Source: Betaproteobacteria bacterium UBA2293 (lineage in GTDB: Bacteria; Pseudomonadota; Gammaproteobacteria; Burkholderiales; Rhodocyclaceae). Taken from it: a stretch of 5,565 bases of DNA. Position 1 is the first letter of the stretch, and the number at the start of each line of letters is the position of its first letter. Location of the stretch: contig DDWF01000076.1 of the NCBI GenBank assembly GCA_002345845.1, positions 30,249-35,813 of the forward strand. Direction: 5' to 3'. Below the pieces are notes generated by a model, which did not search any database, was not told where the DNA came from, and saw only the letters and a list, made by a program, of their open reading frames with translations. Of the stretch, positions 1 through 5,565 are shown piece by piece. The position numbers and the translations under genes were made by a program.

Positions 1-257
1 CCATCCCGGCCGGCACCTACAAGGGCGTCGACAAAGACGTCGAAACCTACGCCGTGACCGCCACGGTCATCACCAACGAATCCGTGGCCGAAGAAGTGGT
101 CTACGACATGGTCAAGACCGTGTTCGAGAACCTCGACGAGCTGAAAGCCTCCCACGCCGCGTTCCGCGTCCTTAACCCCAAGGAAATGCTGCAGGGCCTG
201 TCCGCCCCGCTGCATCCGGGAGCCGTGAAGTACTACAAGGAAAAGGGCTGGATGTAA
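1..257 (+). CDS. TAXI-family TRAP transporter solute-binding protein (3' end only)
   Basis: The reading frame is open from base 3 to the TAA at 255-257 and gives the last 84 residues of a protein whose start lies left of the window. The visible part begins IPAGTYKGVDKDVETYAV, continues with a helix around VVYDMVKTVFENLDELKASH, and ends LHPGAVKYYKEKGWM. This is the characteristic C-terminus of TAXI (TRAP-associated extracytoplasmic immunogenic) binding proteins: a 'PAGTYKG' strand, a helix with 'FENLDEL', and the 'LHPGA.KYYKEKG' tail. Such proteins are periplasmic receptors of about 320 residues that deliver ligand to a TRAP permease. The fused TRAP permease gene directly downstream on the same strand supports this. 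A GTG at 54 is an internal codon, not a start, because the homology extends upstream of it. The ligand and signal peptide cannot be seen here. Confidence 0.92.
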   Translation, partial: IPAGTYKGVDKDVETYAVTATVITNESVAEEVVYDMVKTVFENLDELKASHAAFRVLNPKEMLQGLSAPLHPGAVKYYKEKGWM

Positions 258-268
258 TCCGCCCTTTT
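241..268 (+). repeat. Inverted repeat / hairpin 1 spanning the TAXI gene stop codon
   Basis: AAAAGGGC (241-248) is the exact reverse complement of GCCCTTTT (261-268). Inside it GGA (250-252) can pair with TCC (258-260), giving an 11-bp stem with one bulged T at 249 and a five-base loop TGTAA. The loop holds the end of the last codon and the TAA stop (255-257). The A-rich left arm and T-rich right arm resemble an intrinsic terminator, although the T run ends at 268. It could act as a partial terminator or as a 3' stabilising structure for the binding-protein message; which one is inference. Confidence 0.6.
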
Positions 269-302
269 GCCAGCATCGCCCGGGCCTCCTGACGATGCTG
301 GC
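269..302 (+). repeat. Inverted repeat / hairpin 2 in the binding-protein/permease spacer
   Basis: GCCAGCATCG (269-278) pairs perfectly with CGATGCTGGC (293-302), a 10-bp stem with a 14-base loop that contains CCCGGG. It directly abuts hairpin 1 with no spacer and has no T run after it, so it is a poor terminator. It is more plausibly an RNA-stability or processing element, or a protein-binding dyad. The function is inferred; the pairing is seen directly. Confidence 0.6.
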
Positions 303-314
303 CGATGAAACACT

Positions 315-350
315 ACGCAGCAAGACGCCGGGGGCGTCTTGCTGCGTTTA
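315..350 (+). terminator. Hairpin 3: 15-bp perfect stem, probable attenuator or partial terminator
   Basis: ACGCAGCAAGACGCC (315-329) and GGCGTCTTGCTGCGT (333-347) are exact reverse complements around a GGG loop, followed only by TTA after the final T of the stem. The stem is long and stable, but the U-tract is short (TTTA, 347-350), so termination would be incomplete. It lies between two genes whose products work together, 31 bases before the permease start. The likely role is to lower permease transcription relative to the binding protein, or to protect the upstream message from 3' exonucleases. A full terminator with a separate permease promoter is less likely because only 33 bases remain before the permease start. 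Confidence 0.6.
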
Positions 351-367
351 CACACTGCCCGAATTTC

Positions 368-372
368 GGAGA
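368..372 (+). promoter_or_regulatory. Ribosome binding site deciding the permease start
   Basis: GGAGA at 368-372 lies eight bases before the ATG at 381. This supports 381 over the in-frame TTG at 339, which sits inside the right arm of hairpin 3 and has no Shine-Dalgarno sequence. Confidence 0.75.
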
Positions 373-380
373 ACCGCAGC

Positions 381-3002
381 ATGACAAGCTCGGATAAAAA
401 CAACACCGTTCATGAACTGAGCGAGGAACAGCTCAAGCAGATCGTCGCCGAAGCCGATACCGGCGGCCGCAAGCCAACCGGTTTTGCCGCCAAACTGCTG
501 GTCGCCGTCGCCCTGGCCTGGTCGCTGTTCCAGTTATGGATCGCTTCGCCCTTGCCTTTCTCGCTCGGTGTGTTCGTCCTCAATGACACCGAATCACGCG
601 CCACCCACCTGGCTTTCGCTGTTTTCCTCGCCTTTGCCGCCTACCCCGCGTGGAAGCGCTCGCCACGTGCCTACGTCCCGGTGATCGACTGGCTGCTGGC
701 CATCGTTGCCGCCTTCTGCGCCGGCTATCTATTCCTGTTCTACAAGGAACTCGCCGCCCGTCCGGGCATGCCGACCACGCTCGACCTGGCCGTCGCTGTC
801 ACCGGTCTCGTGTTGCTGCTTGAAGCTGCGCGCCGGGCCCTTGGCCTGCCGATGGTCATCCTCGCCATCGTCTTCCTCGGCTACATTTTCCTCGGCCCCT
901 ACATGCCGGAAGTCATCGCCCACCGCGGTGCCTCGCTGTCCAAAGGCATGAGCCACATCTGGCTGACCACCGAAGGGGTCTTCGGCGTCGCCCTCGCCGT
1001 CTCCGCCAGCTTCATCTTCCTCTTCGTGCTCTTCGGCGCCCTGCTCGAAACCGCCGGCGCCGGCAACTACTTCATCAAATCGGCCATCGCCCTGCTCGGC
1101 CACATGAAGGGCGGACCGGCCAAAGCAGCTGTCGTCGCCTCGGCCAGCACCGGTCTGATCTCCGGCTCGTCGATCGCCAATGTCGTTACCACCGGCACCT
1201 TTACCATCCCGCTGATGAAGAGCGTCGGCTACCGCGCCGACCAGGCTGCCTCAGTCGAGGTCTCCTCCTCGGTCAACGGCCAGATCATGCCGCCGGTGAT
1301 GGGTGCTGCGGCCTTCCTGATGGTCGAATACGTCGGTATTCCATACACCCAGGTGATGAAGCACGCGATCGTGCCGGCACTGATTTCCTACATCGCGCTG
1401 TTCTACATCGTGCACCTCGAGGCGATGAAGATGAACCTGCAGGGCCTGCCGCGCCGCGAACCGCTGCCCTGGCAGAAGGCCATGGTATCGACGGTGATGA
1501 CCGTCTCCGGTCTGGTGATCCTCTCCGCCATCGTCTACTGGGGCTTCGGCTGGATCAAGACCGTCGCCGGCGAGGCCGCCTTTGCCATCGTCGGCGCGCT
1601 GATGCTCGGCGCCTACATCGCCATCGTCCGCTTCGCCGCCCGCTATCCGGACCTGCACATGGACAAACCGGACGAGAAGATGGAATACCTGCCGGAAATC
1701 GGACCAACGCTGAAATCCGGCCTGCATTTCCTGCTGCCGGTCGCTGCACTGGTCTGGAACCTGATGGTCGAACAGCTCTCGCCGGCCTTGTCGGCCTTCT
1801 GGGCAACGCTGTTCCTGATGTTCATCCTGGTCACCCAGCGTCCGCTGTTCGCCTTTTTCCGTGGCCAGGGACAATTCTCCGCCGCCACCCGCCAGGGCTT
1901 CCAGGATCTGTTCGACGGCCTGGTCACCGGCGCCCGCAACATGATCGGCATCGGCATCGCCACCGCCACGGCCGGCGTCATCGTCGGCACCGTGACCCTG
2001 ACCGGCGTCGGCCTGGCGATGACCGAACTGGTCGAAATCCTCTCCGGCGGCAACCTGATGGTCATGCTGGTCCTGGTCGCCATCATCTCGCTGATCCTCG
2101 GCATGGGCCTGCCGACCACCGCCAACTACATCGTCGTGTCGACGCTAATGGCACCGGTGATCGTCGAGCTCGGCGCGCAGAGCGGCCTGCTCGTGCCGCT
2201 GATCGCGGTGCACCTGTTTGTCTTCTACTTCGGTCTGATGGCCGACGTCACGCCGCCGGTCGGGCTGGCCTCCTACGCCGCCGCCGGCATCGCCAAGAGC
2301 GACCCGATCAAGACCGGTTTCACCGCCTTCGGCTACAGCGCGCGAACGGCGATCCTGCCGTTCATGTTCATTTTCAACACGCAATTGCTGCTGATCGGCA
2401 TCACCGATGCCTTCCACCTGATCCTGACCATTACCAGCGCCACGCTGGCCAGCCTGATGTTTGCCGCGGCGACCCAGGGCTTCTTCGTCACCCGCAACCG
2501 TATCCACGAAACGCTGCTCCTGCTGCTGGTGACCTTCAGCCTGTTCCGCCCCGGCTACTGGATGGACATGGTCTATCCGCCGTTCGCGGAAGTGGCACCG
2601 ACAGAACTCAGCCGTCTGGTCGAAGCCGCACCGAAGGATGCCAAGCTGCGTATCTGGGTCGAAGGCATCACTCTTGAGGGCAAGGACATTACCAAGGGCG
2701 TGCTGCTCTCGCTCGGCGCGCCGGGCAAGGCCAATGAACGACTGGCCAGCATGGGCCTAACGATGATGGCGCTCGGCGATCAGGTTCAGGTCGCCGCCGT
2801 GCGCTTCGGCAGTCCGGCGGAAAAGCTGGGCCTTGAACAGGGCTTCAATCTGAAGCACATTGAGATACCCAATCCGGAGCGCCCGGACAAGGAATGGATC
2901 TTCATCCCGGCCCTGCTGTTGCTGGCGCTGGTCTGGTTCATGCAGCGCGCCCGCCGGCAACGTGAAGTGAATAGCACCGGCGCCCCCACCGTTCTCGGCT
3001 GA
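381..3002 (+). CDS. Fused TRAP transporter permease (4TM/12TM, TAXI type) with DUF3394-like C-terminal domain
   Basis: This 873-residue inner-membrane protein is the permease of a TRAP uptake system, fusing the small DctQ-like and large DctM-like subunits. Residues 1-36 are a polar cytoplasmic leader. Hydrophobic segments at about 37-190 form the small-subunit part. The DctM-like part starts near residue 199 and shows the duplicated transport signatures: GLISGSSIANVVTTGTF near 258-275, GQIMPPVMGAAAF from 300, MGLPTTANYIVVSTLMAP from 575, and ADVTPPVGLASYAAAGIAKSDP from 621. From about 645 the protein runs into a C-terminal extension matching what is known of DUF3394: further membrane helices, a soluble stretch at about 735-838 with a PDZ-like core (GDQVQVAAVRFGSPAEKLGL, from 799), and a last helix at about 839-856 ending in a basic tail (RARRQR). 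The protein works with the TAXI receptor encoded just upstream, probably importing an organic acid with sodium or protons. The substrate is unknown. ATG 381 has a good ribosome binding site. Confidence 0.95.
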   Translation: MTSSDKNNTVHELSEEQLKQIVAEADTGGRKPTGFAAKLLVAVALAWSLFQLWIASPLPFSLGVFVLNDTESRATHLAFAVFLAFAAYPAWKRSPRAYVPVIDWLLAIVAAFCAGYLFLFYKELAARPGMPTTLDLAVAVTGLVLLLEAARRALGLPMVILAIVFLGYIFLGPYMPEVIAHRGASLSKGMSHIWLTTEGVFGVALAVSASFIFLFVLFGALLETAGAGNYFIKSAIALLGHMKGGPAKAAVVASASTGLISGSSIANVVTTGTFTIPLMKSVGYRADQAASVEVSSSVNGQIMPPVMGAAAFLMVEYVGIPYTQVMKHAIVPALISYIALFYIVHLEAMKMNLQGLPRREPLPWQKAMVSTVMTVSGLVILSAIVYWGFGWIKTVAGEAAFAIVGALMLGAYIAIVRFAARYPDLHMDKPDEKMEYLPEIGPTLKSGLHFLLPVAALVWNLMVEQLSPALSAFWATLFLMFILVTQRPLFAFFRGQGQFSAATRQGFQDLFDGLVTGARNMIGIGIATATAGVIVGTVTLTGVGLAMTELVEILSGGNLMVMLVLVAIISLILGMGLPTTANYIVVSTLMAPVIVELGAQSGLLVPLIAVHLFVFYFGLMADVTPPVGLASYAAAGIAKSDPIKTGFTAFGYSARTAILPFMFIFNTQLLLIGITDAFHLILTITSATLASLMFAAATQGFFVTRNRIHETLLLLLVTFSLFRPGYWMDMVYPPFAEVAPTELSRLVEAAPKDAKLRIWVEGITLEGKDITKGVLLSLGAPGKANERLASMGLTMMALGDQVQVAAVRFGSPAEKLGLEQGFNLKHIEIPNPERPDKEWIFIPALLLLALVWFMQRARRQREVNSTGAPTVLG

Positions 3003-3016
3003 CCGCAGATACGGCT

Positions 3017-3053
3017 GCTGACATCCGCTGCTGCGGATGTCAGCTCCTCTTTT
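3017..3053 (+). terminator. Rho-independent terminator after the TRAP permease gene
   Basis: GCTGACATCCGC (3017-3028) pairs perfectly with GCGGATGTCAGC (3033-3044) around a TGCT loop. A pyrimidine tract TCCTCTTTT (3045-3053) follows. The hairpin starts 14 bases after the permease stop codon and separates the TRAP operon from the DMT-mtfA unit. The T run is interrupted by cytosines, so read-through is possible. Confidence 0.8.
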
Positions 3054-3064
3054 CCGGGCAGGCT

Positions 3065-3101
3065 CCAGCCACCCCAGCCAATCCGTGCTCCAGCCCCAGC
3101 C
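3065..3101 (+). repeat. Four short CCAGCC direct repeats in the DMT gene leader
   Basis: CCAGCC occurs at 3065, 3074, 3090 and 3096, in a C-rich stretch between the terminator and the putative promoter of the next gene. Start-to-start distances are 9, 16 and 6 bases, so spacing is irregular. This may be simple compositional repetition; a regulator-binding role is only a possibility. Confidence 0.35.
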
Positions 3102-3110
3102 AAGGCCGGG

Positions 3111-3116
3111 CATAAT
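3111..3116 (+). promoter_or_regulatory. Possible -10 element just before the DMT transporter gene
   Basis: CATAAT (3111-3116) matches the sigma-70 TATAAT consensus at five of six positions and is the only AT-rich hexamer in a very GC-rich leader. It ends ten bases before ATG 3127, so a start of transcription about seven bases downstream would fall at 3123-3124 and give a nearly leaderless mRNA. No good -35 hexamer is seen about 17 bases upstream, so the call is tentative. Confidence 0.4.
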
Positions 3117-3126
3117 CCTGCGCACC

Positions 3127-4011
3127 ATGCCCAAGTTCCTGACCAATCCCTATTTGCTGCTCACCCTGACCGCCCTCTTCTGGTCCGGCAACATGGTCGT
3201 CGGCCGCGGCATTCGCGCCGATGTGCCGCCCCTCACCCTCTCCTTCTGGCGCTGGGCGATCGCCCTCGCCCTGGTCCTGCCCTTCGCCCTACCGCACTTG
3301 AAAGAGCAATGGCCGCTGCTCAAGCGCGGCTGGAAGCCGGTGCTCATCCTCGGCCTGATCGGCGTCGGTGGCTACAACACCTTCGCCTACCTGGCCCTGC
3401 AGCACACCACGGCAACCAATGCCGTGCTGCTCAATTCCTTCATCCCGGTGGTCACCATTGCCATCTCCTGGGCCTTTCTCGGCAAGCATCTGACCCGGCC
3501 GCAGGCGATCGGTGTGCTCGTCTCCCTGGTTGGCGCCCTGAGCATCGTCGCCCGCGGCGACCTGCAGGTGCTGACCCATCTCAACCTCAATCTCGGCGAT
3601 GCCTGGATGCTCGCCGCCGTACTCGTTTGGGCCGTGTACACCGTCGGCCTGGCCTGGCGCCCGGCCGGCGTACACCCGATGCTGATGCTGGCGGCAATGA
3701 CCACGGTCGGCGTCGCCGCGCTACTCCCGGCCTACCTCTGGGAAATGGCGCAGGGGCGGCAGATCAACGTCCATCTCGGGTCACTGGCTTCGCTGGCCTA
3801 TGTCGGCATCTTCCCCAGCTTCCTCGGCTACATCTTCTACAACCGCGGCGTCGCCGAAGTCGGCGCCAACAAGGGTAGCCTGTTCATCCACCTGATGCCG
3901 GTATTCGGCACCATCCTGTCGGTCATCTTTCTCGGTGAAATCCCCTACTGGTACCACTATCTGGGTATCGGGCTGATCTTCACCGGCATCTGGCTGACCA
4001 TGAAAAAGTGA
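3127..4011 (+). CDS. EamA/DMT-superfamily transporter (RhaT/YdcZ-like drug/metabolite permease)
   Basis: The 294-residue product is almost wholly hydrophobic and has about ten membrane helices arranged as two EamA repeats, roughly residues 8-140 and 153-292. Family signs are the N-terminal FWSGNMVVGR in helix 1 and the paired repeat signatures SFIPVVTIAISWAFLGKHL and HLMPVFGTILSVIFLGEIP, one near the end of each half. Length is normal for the family (about 290-300). These proteins move metabolites, amino acids or drugs across the inner membrane, most often outward; the substrate cannot be inferred here. ATG 3127 is chosen because family homology begins at once (MPKFLTNPYLLLTLTALFWSGN). An in-frame ATG at 3037 lies inside the preceding terminator stem and a GTG at 3085 lacks a ribosome site. 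No Shine-Dalgarno sequence is visible before 3127 either. Its TGA (4009-4011) overlaps the mtfA start by one base, so the two genes are co-transcribed. Confidence 0.9.
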   Translation: MPKFLTNPYLLLTLTALFWSGNMVVGRGIRADVPPLTLSFWRWAIALALVLPFALPHLKEQWPLLKRGWKPVLILGLIGVGGYNTFAYLALQHTTATNAVLLNSFIPVVTIAISWAFLGKHLTRPQAIGVLVSLVGALSIVARGDLQVLTHLNLNLGDAWMLAAVLVWAVYTVGLAWRPAGVHPMLMLAAMTTVGVAALLPAYLWEMAQGRQINVHLGSLASLAYVGIFPSFLGYIFYNRGVAEVGANKGSLFIHLMPVFGTILSVIFLGEIPYWYHYLGIGLIFTGIWLTMKK

Positions 4012-4760
4012 TGGGCCTGCTCGACTGGTTACATCGCGGCAGAAGCACCGCCATCCCCGACGATGTCTGGCAACGGACGGTCAGCGGCCTGCCCTTCCTC
4101 GCCGCCCTTGACAGCACCGACCAACAACGCCTGAAGACGCTCAGCGAAGCTTTCCTCGCCGAAAAGGAATTCACTGCGGCGGGTGGCCTCGAACTGGACG
4201 ACGAAATCTGCGTCGCCATCGCCGCCCAGGGCTGCCTGCCCATCCTCAACCTCGGCCTGGCCGCCTACGGCGACTGGGTCGGCATCGTCGTCTATCCGGA
4301 CGAATTCGTCGTCCCGCGCGAAATCCATGACGAAGACGGCATCGTTCATGAATTTGACGATGTGCTCTCCGGCGAGGCCTGGCAGGGCGGCCCCCTGCTC
4401 GTCTCCTGGCACGACGTTCAGATGGCCGGCGCAGGCTATAACGTGGTCATCCACGAATTCGCCCACAAGCTCGACATGCTCAACGGCGAGGCCGACGGCA
4501 TGCCGGCATTGCACTCGGGACTCAATGCGGCGGATTGGGAACGCGTCTTCGCCGCCGCCTACGACGATTTCTGCGCGCGCGTGGACCGCGACGAGGAAAC
4601 AATCATCGATCCGTATGCCGGCGACGACCCGGCCGAATTCTTCGCCGTGTTCTCGGAAAGCTTCTTCGAGTTACCCGATGTCATCCACCACGAGTATCCA
4701 GCAGTCTACGAATTGCTGAAACGCTACTACCGGCAAGATCCGCTGAGCAGGGCCCGGTAA
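4011..4760 (+). CDS. mtfA: MtfA-like zinc-dependent peptidase (M90 family)
   Basis: The 249-residue soluble protein matches the MtfA / peptidase M90 family along its length (E. coli MtfA is about 265 residues). The zinc site is intact: HEFAH with H148, E149 and H152 in the context VVIHEFAHKLDMLNGEADG, and the expected downstream glutamate E209 in DPAEFFAVFSESFFE. Other family blocks are LPILNLGL, VVYPDEFVV, SGEAWQGGPLLVSWHDVQ and the C-terminal YYRQDPL. In E. coli MtfA is a cytosolic aminopeptidase that binds the repressor Mlc and so influences ptsG. Whether an Mlc partner exists here is unknown, so regulation of sugar uptake should not be assumed. No signal peptide is seen. ATG 4011 overlaps the DMT stop as TGATG; a GTG at 4008 would add one residue. 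No strong ribosome site is visible, which suggests translation coupled to the transporter gene. Confidence 0.92.
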   Translation: MGLLDWLHRGRSTAIPDDVWQRTVSGLPFLAALDSTDQQRLKTLSEAFLAEKEFTAAGGLELDDEICVAIAAQGCLPILNLGLAAYGDWVGIVVYPDEFVVPREIHDEDGIVHEFDDVLSGEAWQGGPLLVSWHDVQMAGAGYNVVIHEFAHKLDMLNGEADGMPALHSGLNAADWERVFAAAYDDFCARVDRDEETIIDPYAGDDPAEFFAVFSESFFELPDVIHHEYPAVYELLKRYYRQDPLSRAR

Positions 4761-4766
4761 ATTGAG

Positions 4767-4800
4767 AAAGGCCGGTTTCCTCACGGAAGCCGGCCTTTTT
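4767..4800. terminator. Bidirectional rho-independent terminator between convergent mtfA and actP
   Basis: AAAGGCCGGTTTCC (4767-4780) pairs with GGAAGCCGGCCTTT (4785-4798) around a TCAC loop, a 14-bp stem with a single T-G wobble (4776 with 4789). On the plus strand it ends in five T's (4796-4800), giving a strong terminator for mtfA. Read from the minus strand the same stem is preceded by A's and ends in TTT followed by CTCAAT, so it can also end the actP message, whose stop codon lies 17-19 bases away. Confidence 0.88.
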
Positions 4801-4816
4801 ACTACCTGAACAGAGA

Positions 4817-5565
4817 CTAGTGGCCGGAGGCGCCAGAAGCCCCGACGCCCGTTTCCGAGCGAATCAGCTGATCATCGAACAAGGCGCGCTCCTTCTGCGC
4901 CTGCTCGCTGTTATCCAGCAGCGAAACAATCCAGATGACGACGAAAGCCGCCGTCATCGAGAAGATGGCGGCCGAGGCGTACGGGAACAGCGCGCTGCCC
5001 TTGGGATTGCCGAGCGCTGCTTCCCAGACGGCCGGCGAGAGGACCGTCAACACCACCGAGAGCACCAGGCCGACCGAACCGCCAGCAACGGCGCCGCGGG
5101 TCGTGCAGTTCTTCCACAACACGGACATGAACAGCACCGGGAAGTTGGCCGAGCAGGCGACGGTGAAGGCCAGCATGACCATGAAGGCGACGTTCTGCTT
5201 CTCGAAGATGACACCCAGCAACACGGCAATGACGCCGAGACAGAGGGTGGTGATCTTCGACACGCGCAGTTCGGTCTTCGAGTCAGCCGTACCCTTGCGC
5301 CAGACGGAGGCGTACAGGTCGTGCGACACGGCCGAGGCGCCGGACAGCGTCAGGCCGGCGACGACGGCCAGGATGGTGGCGAAGGCCACGGCCGAGATGA
5401 AGCCGAGGAACAGGTTGCCGCCGACGGCGTTGGCCAGATGCACCGCCGCCATGTTGCCGCCGCCCTTGAGGCCCTTGGTGATGTCGCCATCGACGTAGTA
5501 CGAACCCGGATCCTGCGTCAGCAGAACGATGGCGCCGAAACCGATGATGAAGGTCAGGATGTAGA
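4817..5565 (-). CDS. actP: Acetate/cation symporter ActP (C-terminal part; gene runs off the right edge)
   Basis: On the minus strand the frame is open from the window edge (first full codon at 5561-5563) to the TAG at 4817-4819, giving the last 248 residues of a sodium:solute symporter. Blocks such as [57 protein letters not shown] and [15 protein letters not shown] are nearly identical to E. coli ActP as I recall it, which identifies the family member with good confidence. About six membrane helices are visible, followed by a polar tail ([20 protein letters not shown]) and a glycine/alanine-rich end GASGASGH. ActP brings acetate, and also glycolate or pyruvate in some bacteria, into the cell with a cation. 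Full-length proteins are about 550 residues, so slightly less than half is present. The ATG complement at 5450-5452 is internal, since homology continues upstream. The usual partner gene (yjcH, DUF485) would lie right of the window. Confidence 0.93.
   Translation of the reverse strand, partial: YILTFIIGFGAIVLLTQDPGSYYVDGDITKGLKGGGNMAAVHLANAVGGNLFLGFISAVAFATILAVVAGLTLSGASAVSHDLYASVWRKGTADSKTELRVSKITTLCLGVIAVLLGVIFEKQNVAFMVMLAFTVACSANFPVLFMSVLWKNCTTRGAVAGGSVGLVLSVVLTVLSPAVWEAALGNPKGSALFPYASAAIFSMTAAFVVIWIVSLLDNSEQAQKERALFDDQLIRSETGVGASGASGH

Noticed and set aside
339..380. In-frame TTG at 339 as the start of the permease, adding 14 residues
   Set aside because: It lies in the right arm of hairpin 3 and has no ribosome site, whereas ATG 381 has GGAGA at the right distance and begins a normal family N-terminus.
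1251..1874. Long open frame on the minus strand inside the permease gene (207 codons), and similar ones at 729-1103, 1643-2125 and 2145-2507
   Set aside because: The translations are rich in D, H, R, Q and G with no recognisable domain. They are what a GC-biased codon pattern produces in the opposite strand, and the plus-strand gene is unambiguous.
3037..3126. In-frame ATG at 3037 (and GTG at 3085) as the start of the DMT transporter
   Set aside because: ATG 3037 is inside the terminator stem of the previous operon, neither has a ribosome site, and the added residues (proline- and serine-rich) do not resemble the family N-terminus.
4029..4514. Minus-strand open frame (161 codons) opposite mtfA
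   Set aside because: It is antisense to a clear M90 peptidase with an intact zinc site and has no recognisable protein features.
4935..5498. Plus-strand open frame (187 codons) opposite actP
   Set aside because: Its composition (T, A, M, P and R rich) is typical of the complement of a hydrophobic membrane-protein gene, and actP homology on the minus strand covers the whole interval.
1..5565. An undescribed multi-gene defence, mobile or biosynthetic system
   Set aside because: All five genes belong to well-known housekeeping or transport families, base composition is even throughout, and no transposase, integrase, terminal repeat, tRNA or CRISPR repeat was seen.

Overview
This window looks like ordinary chromosome from a high-GC Gram-negative bacterium. 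Codon third positions are strongly G/C. The protein types (a fused TAXI-TRAP carrier, an EamA exporter, MtfA and ActP) fit a betaproteobacterium, perhaps near Rhodocyclales such as Dechloromonas or Azonexus. That placement is inferred from general resemblance, not from a marker gene.

Layout, left to right. Positions 1-257 hold the 3' end of a TAXI-family TRAP solute-binding protein gene. A 123-base gap follows, largely filled by three consecutive inverted repeats (241-268, 269-302, 315-347). Then comes the cognate membrane component, a fused TRAP permease of 873 residues with a C-terminal DUF3394-type extension (381-3002), closed by a clear hairpin terminator (3017-3053). The second transcription unit has an EamA/DMT-type transporter (3127-4011) whose stop codon overlaps by one base the start of an MtfA-like M90 zinc peptidase (4011-4760). 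A strong GC hairpin with U-tract (4767-4800) separates this unit from a convergent gene on the minus strand, the 3' part of the acetate/cation symporter gene actP (4817 to the window edge).

Three of the five genes encode small-solute transport proteins and a fourth (the EamA protein) is probably an exporter or metabolite transporter. The TAXI binding protein and the fused permease form one secondary uptake system: the periplasmic protein captures an organic acid or similar ligand and the permease moves it inward with an ion gradient. The substrate cannot be read from the sequence. ActP brings in acetate and related short monocarboxylates with a cation, so the area has a carboxylate-uptake flavour, but the TRAP operon and actP are separate units on opposite strands.

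I see no mobile element, CRISPR array, RNA gene, phage gene or defence system, and no convincing novel multi-gene system. The most interesting points are the triple-hairpin spacer between the binding-protein and permease genes, the periplasmic-type (PDZ-like) tail on the permease, the apparently leaderless start of the DMT gene, and the translational coupling of that transporter to mtfA.
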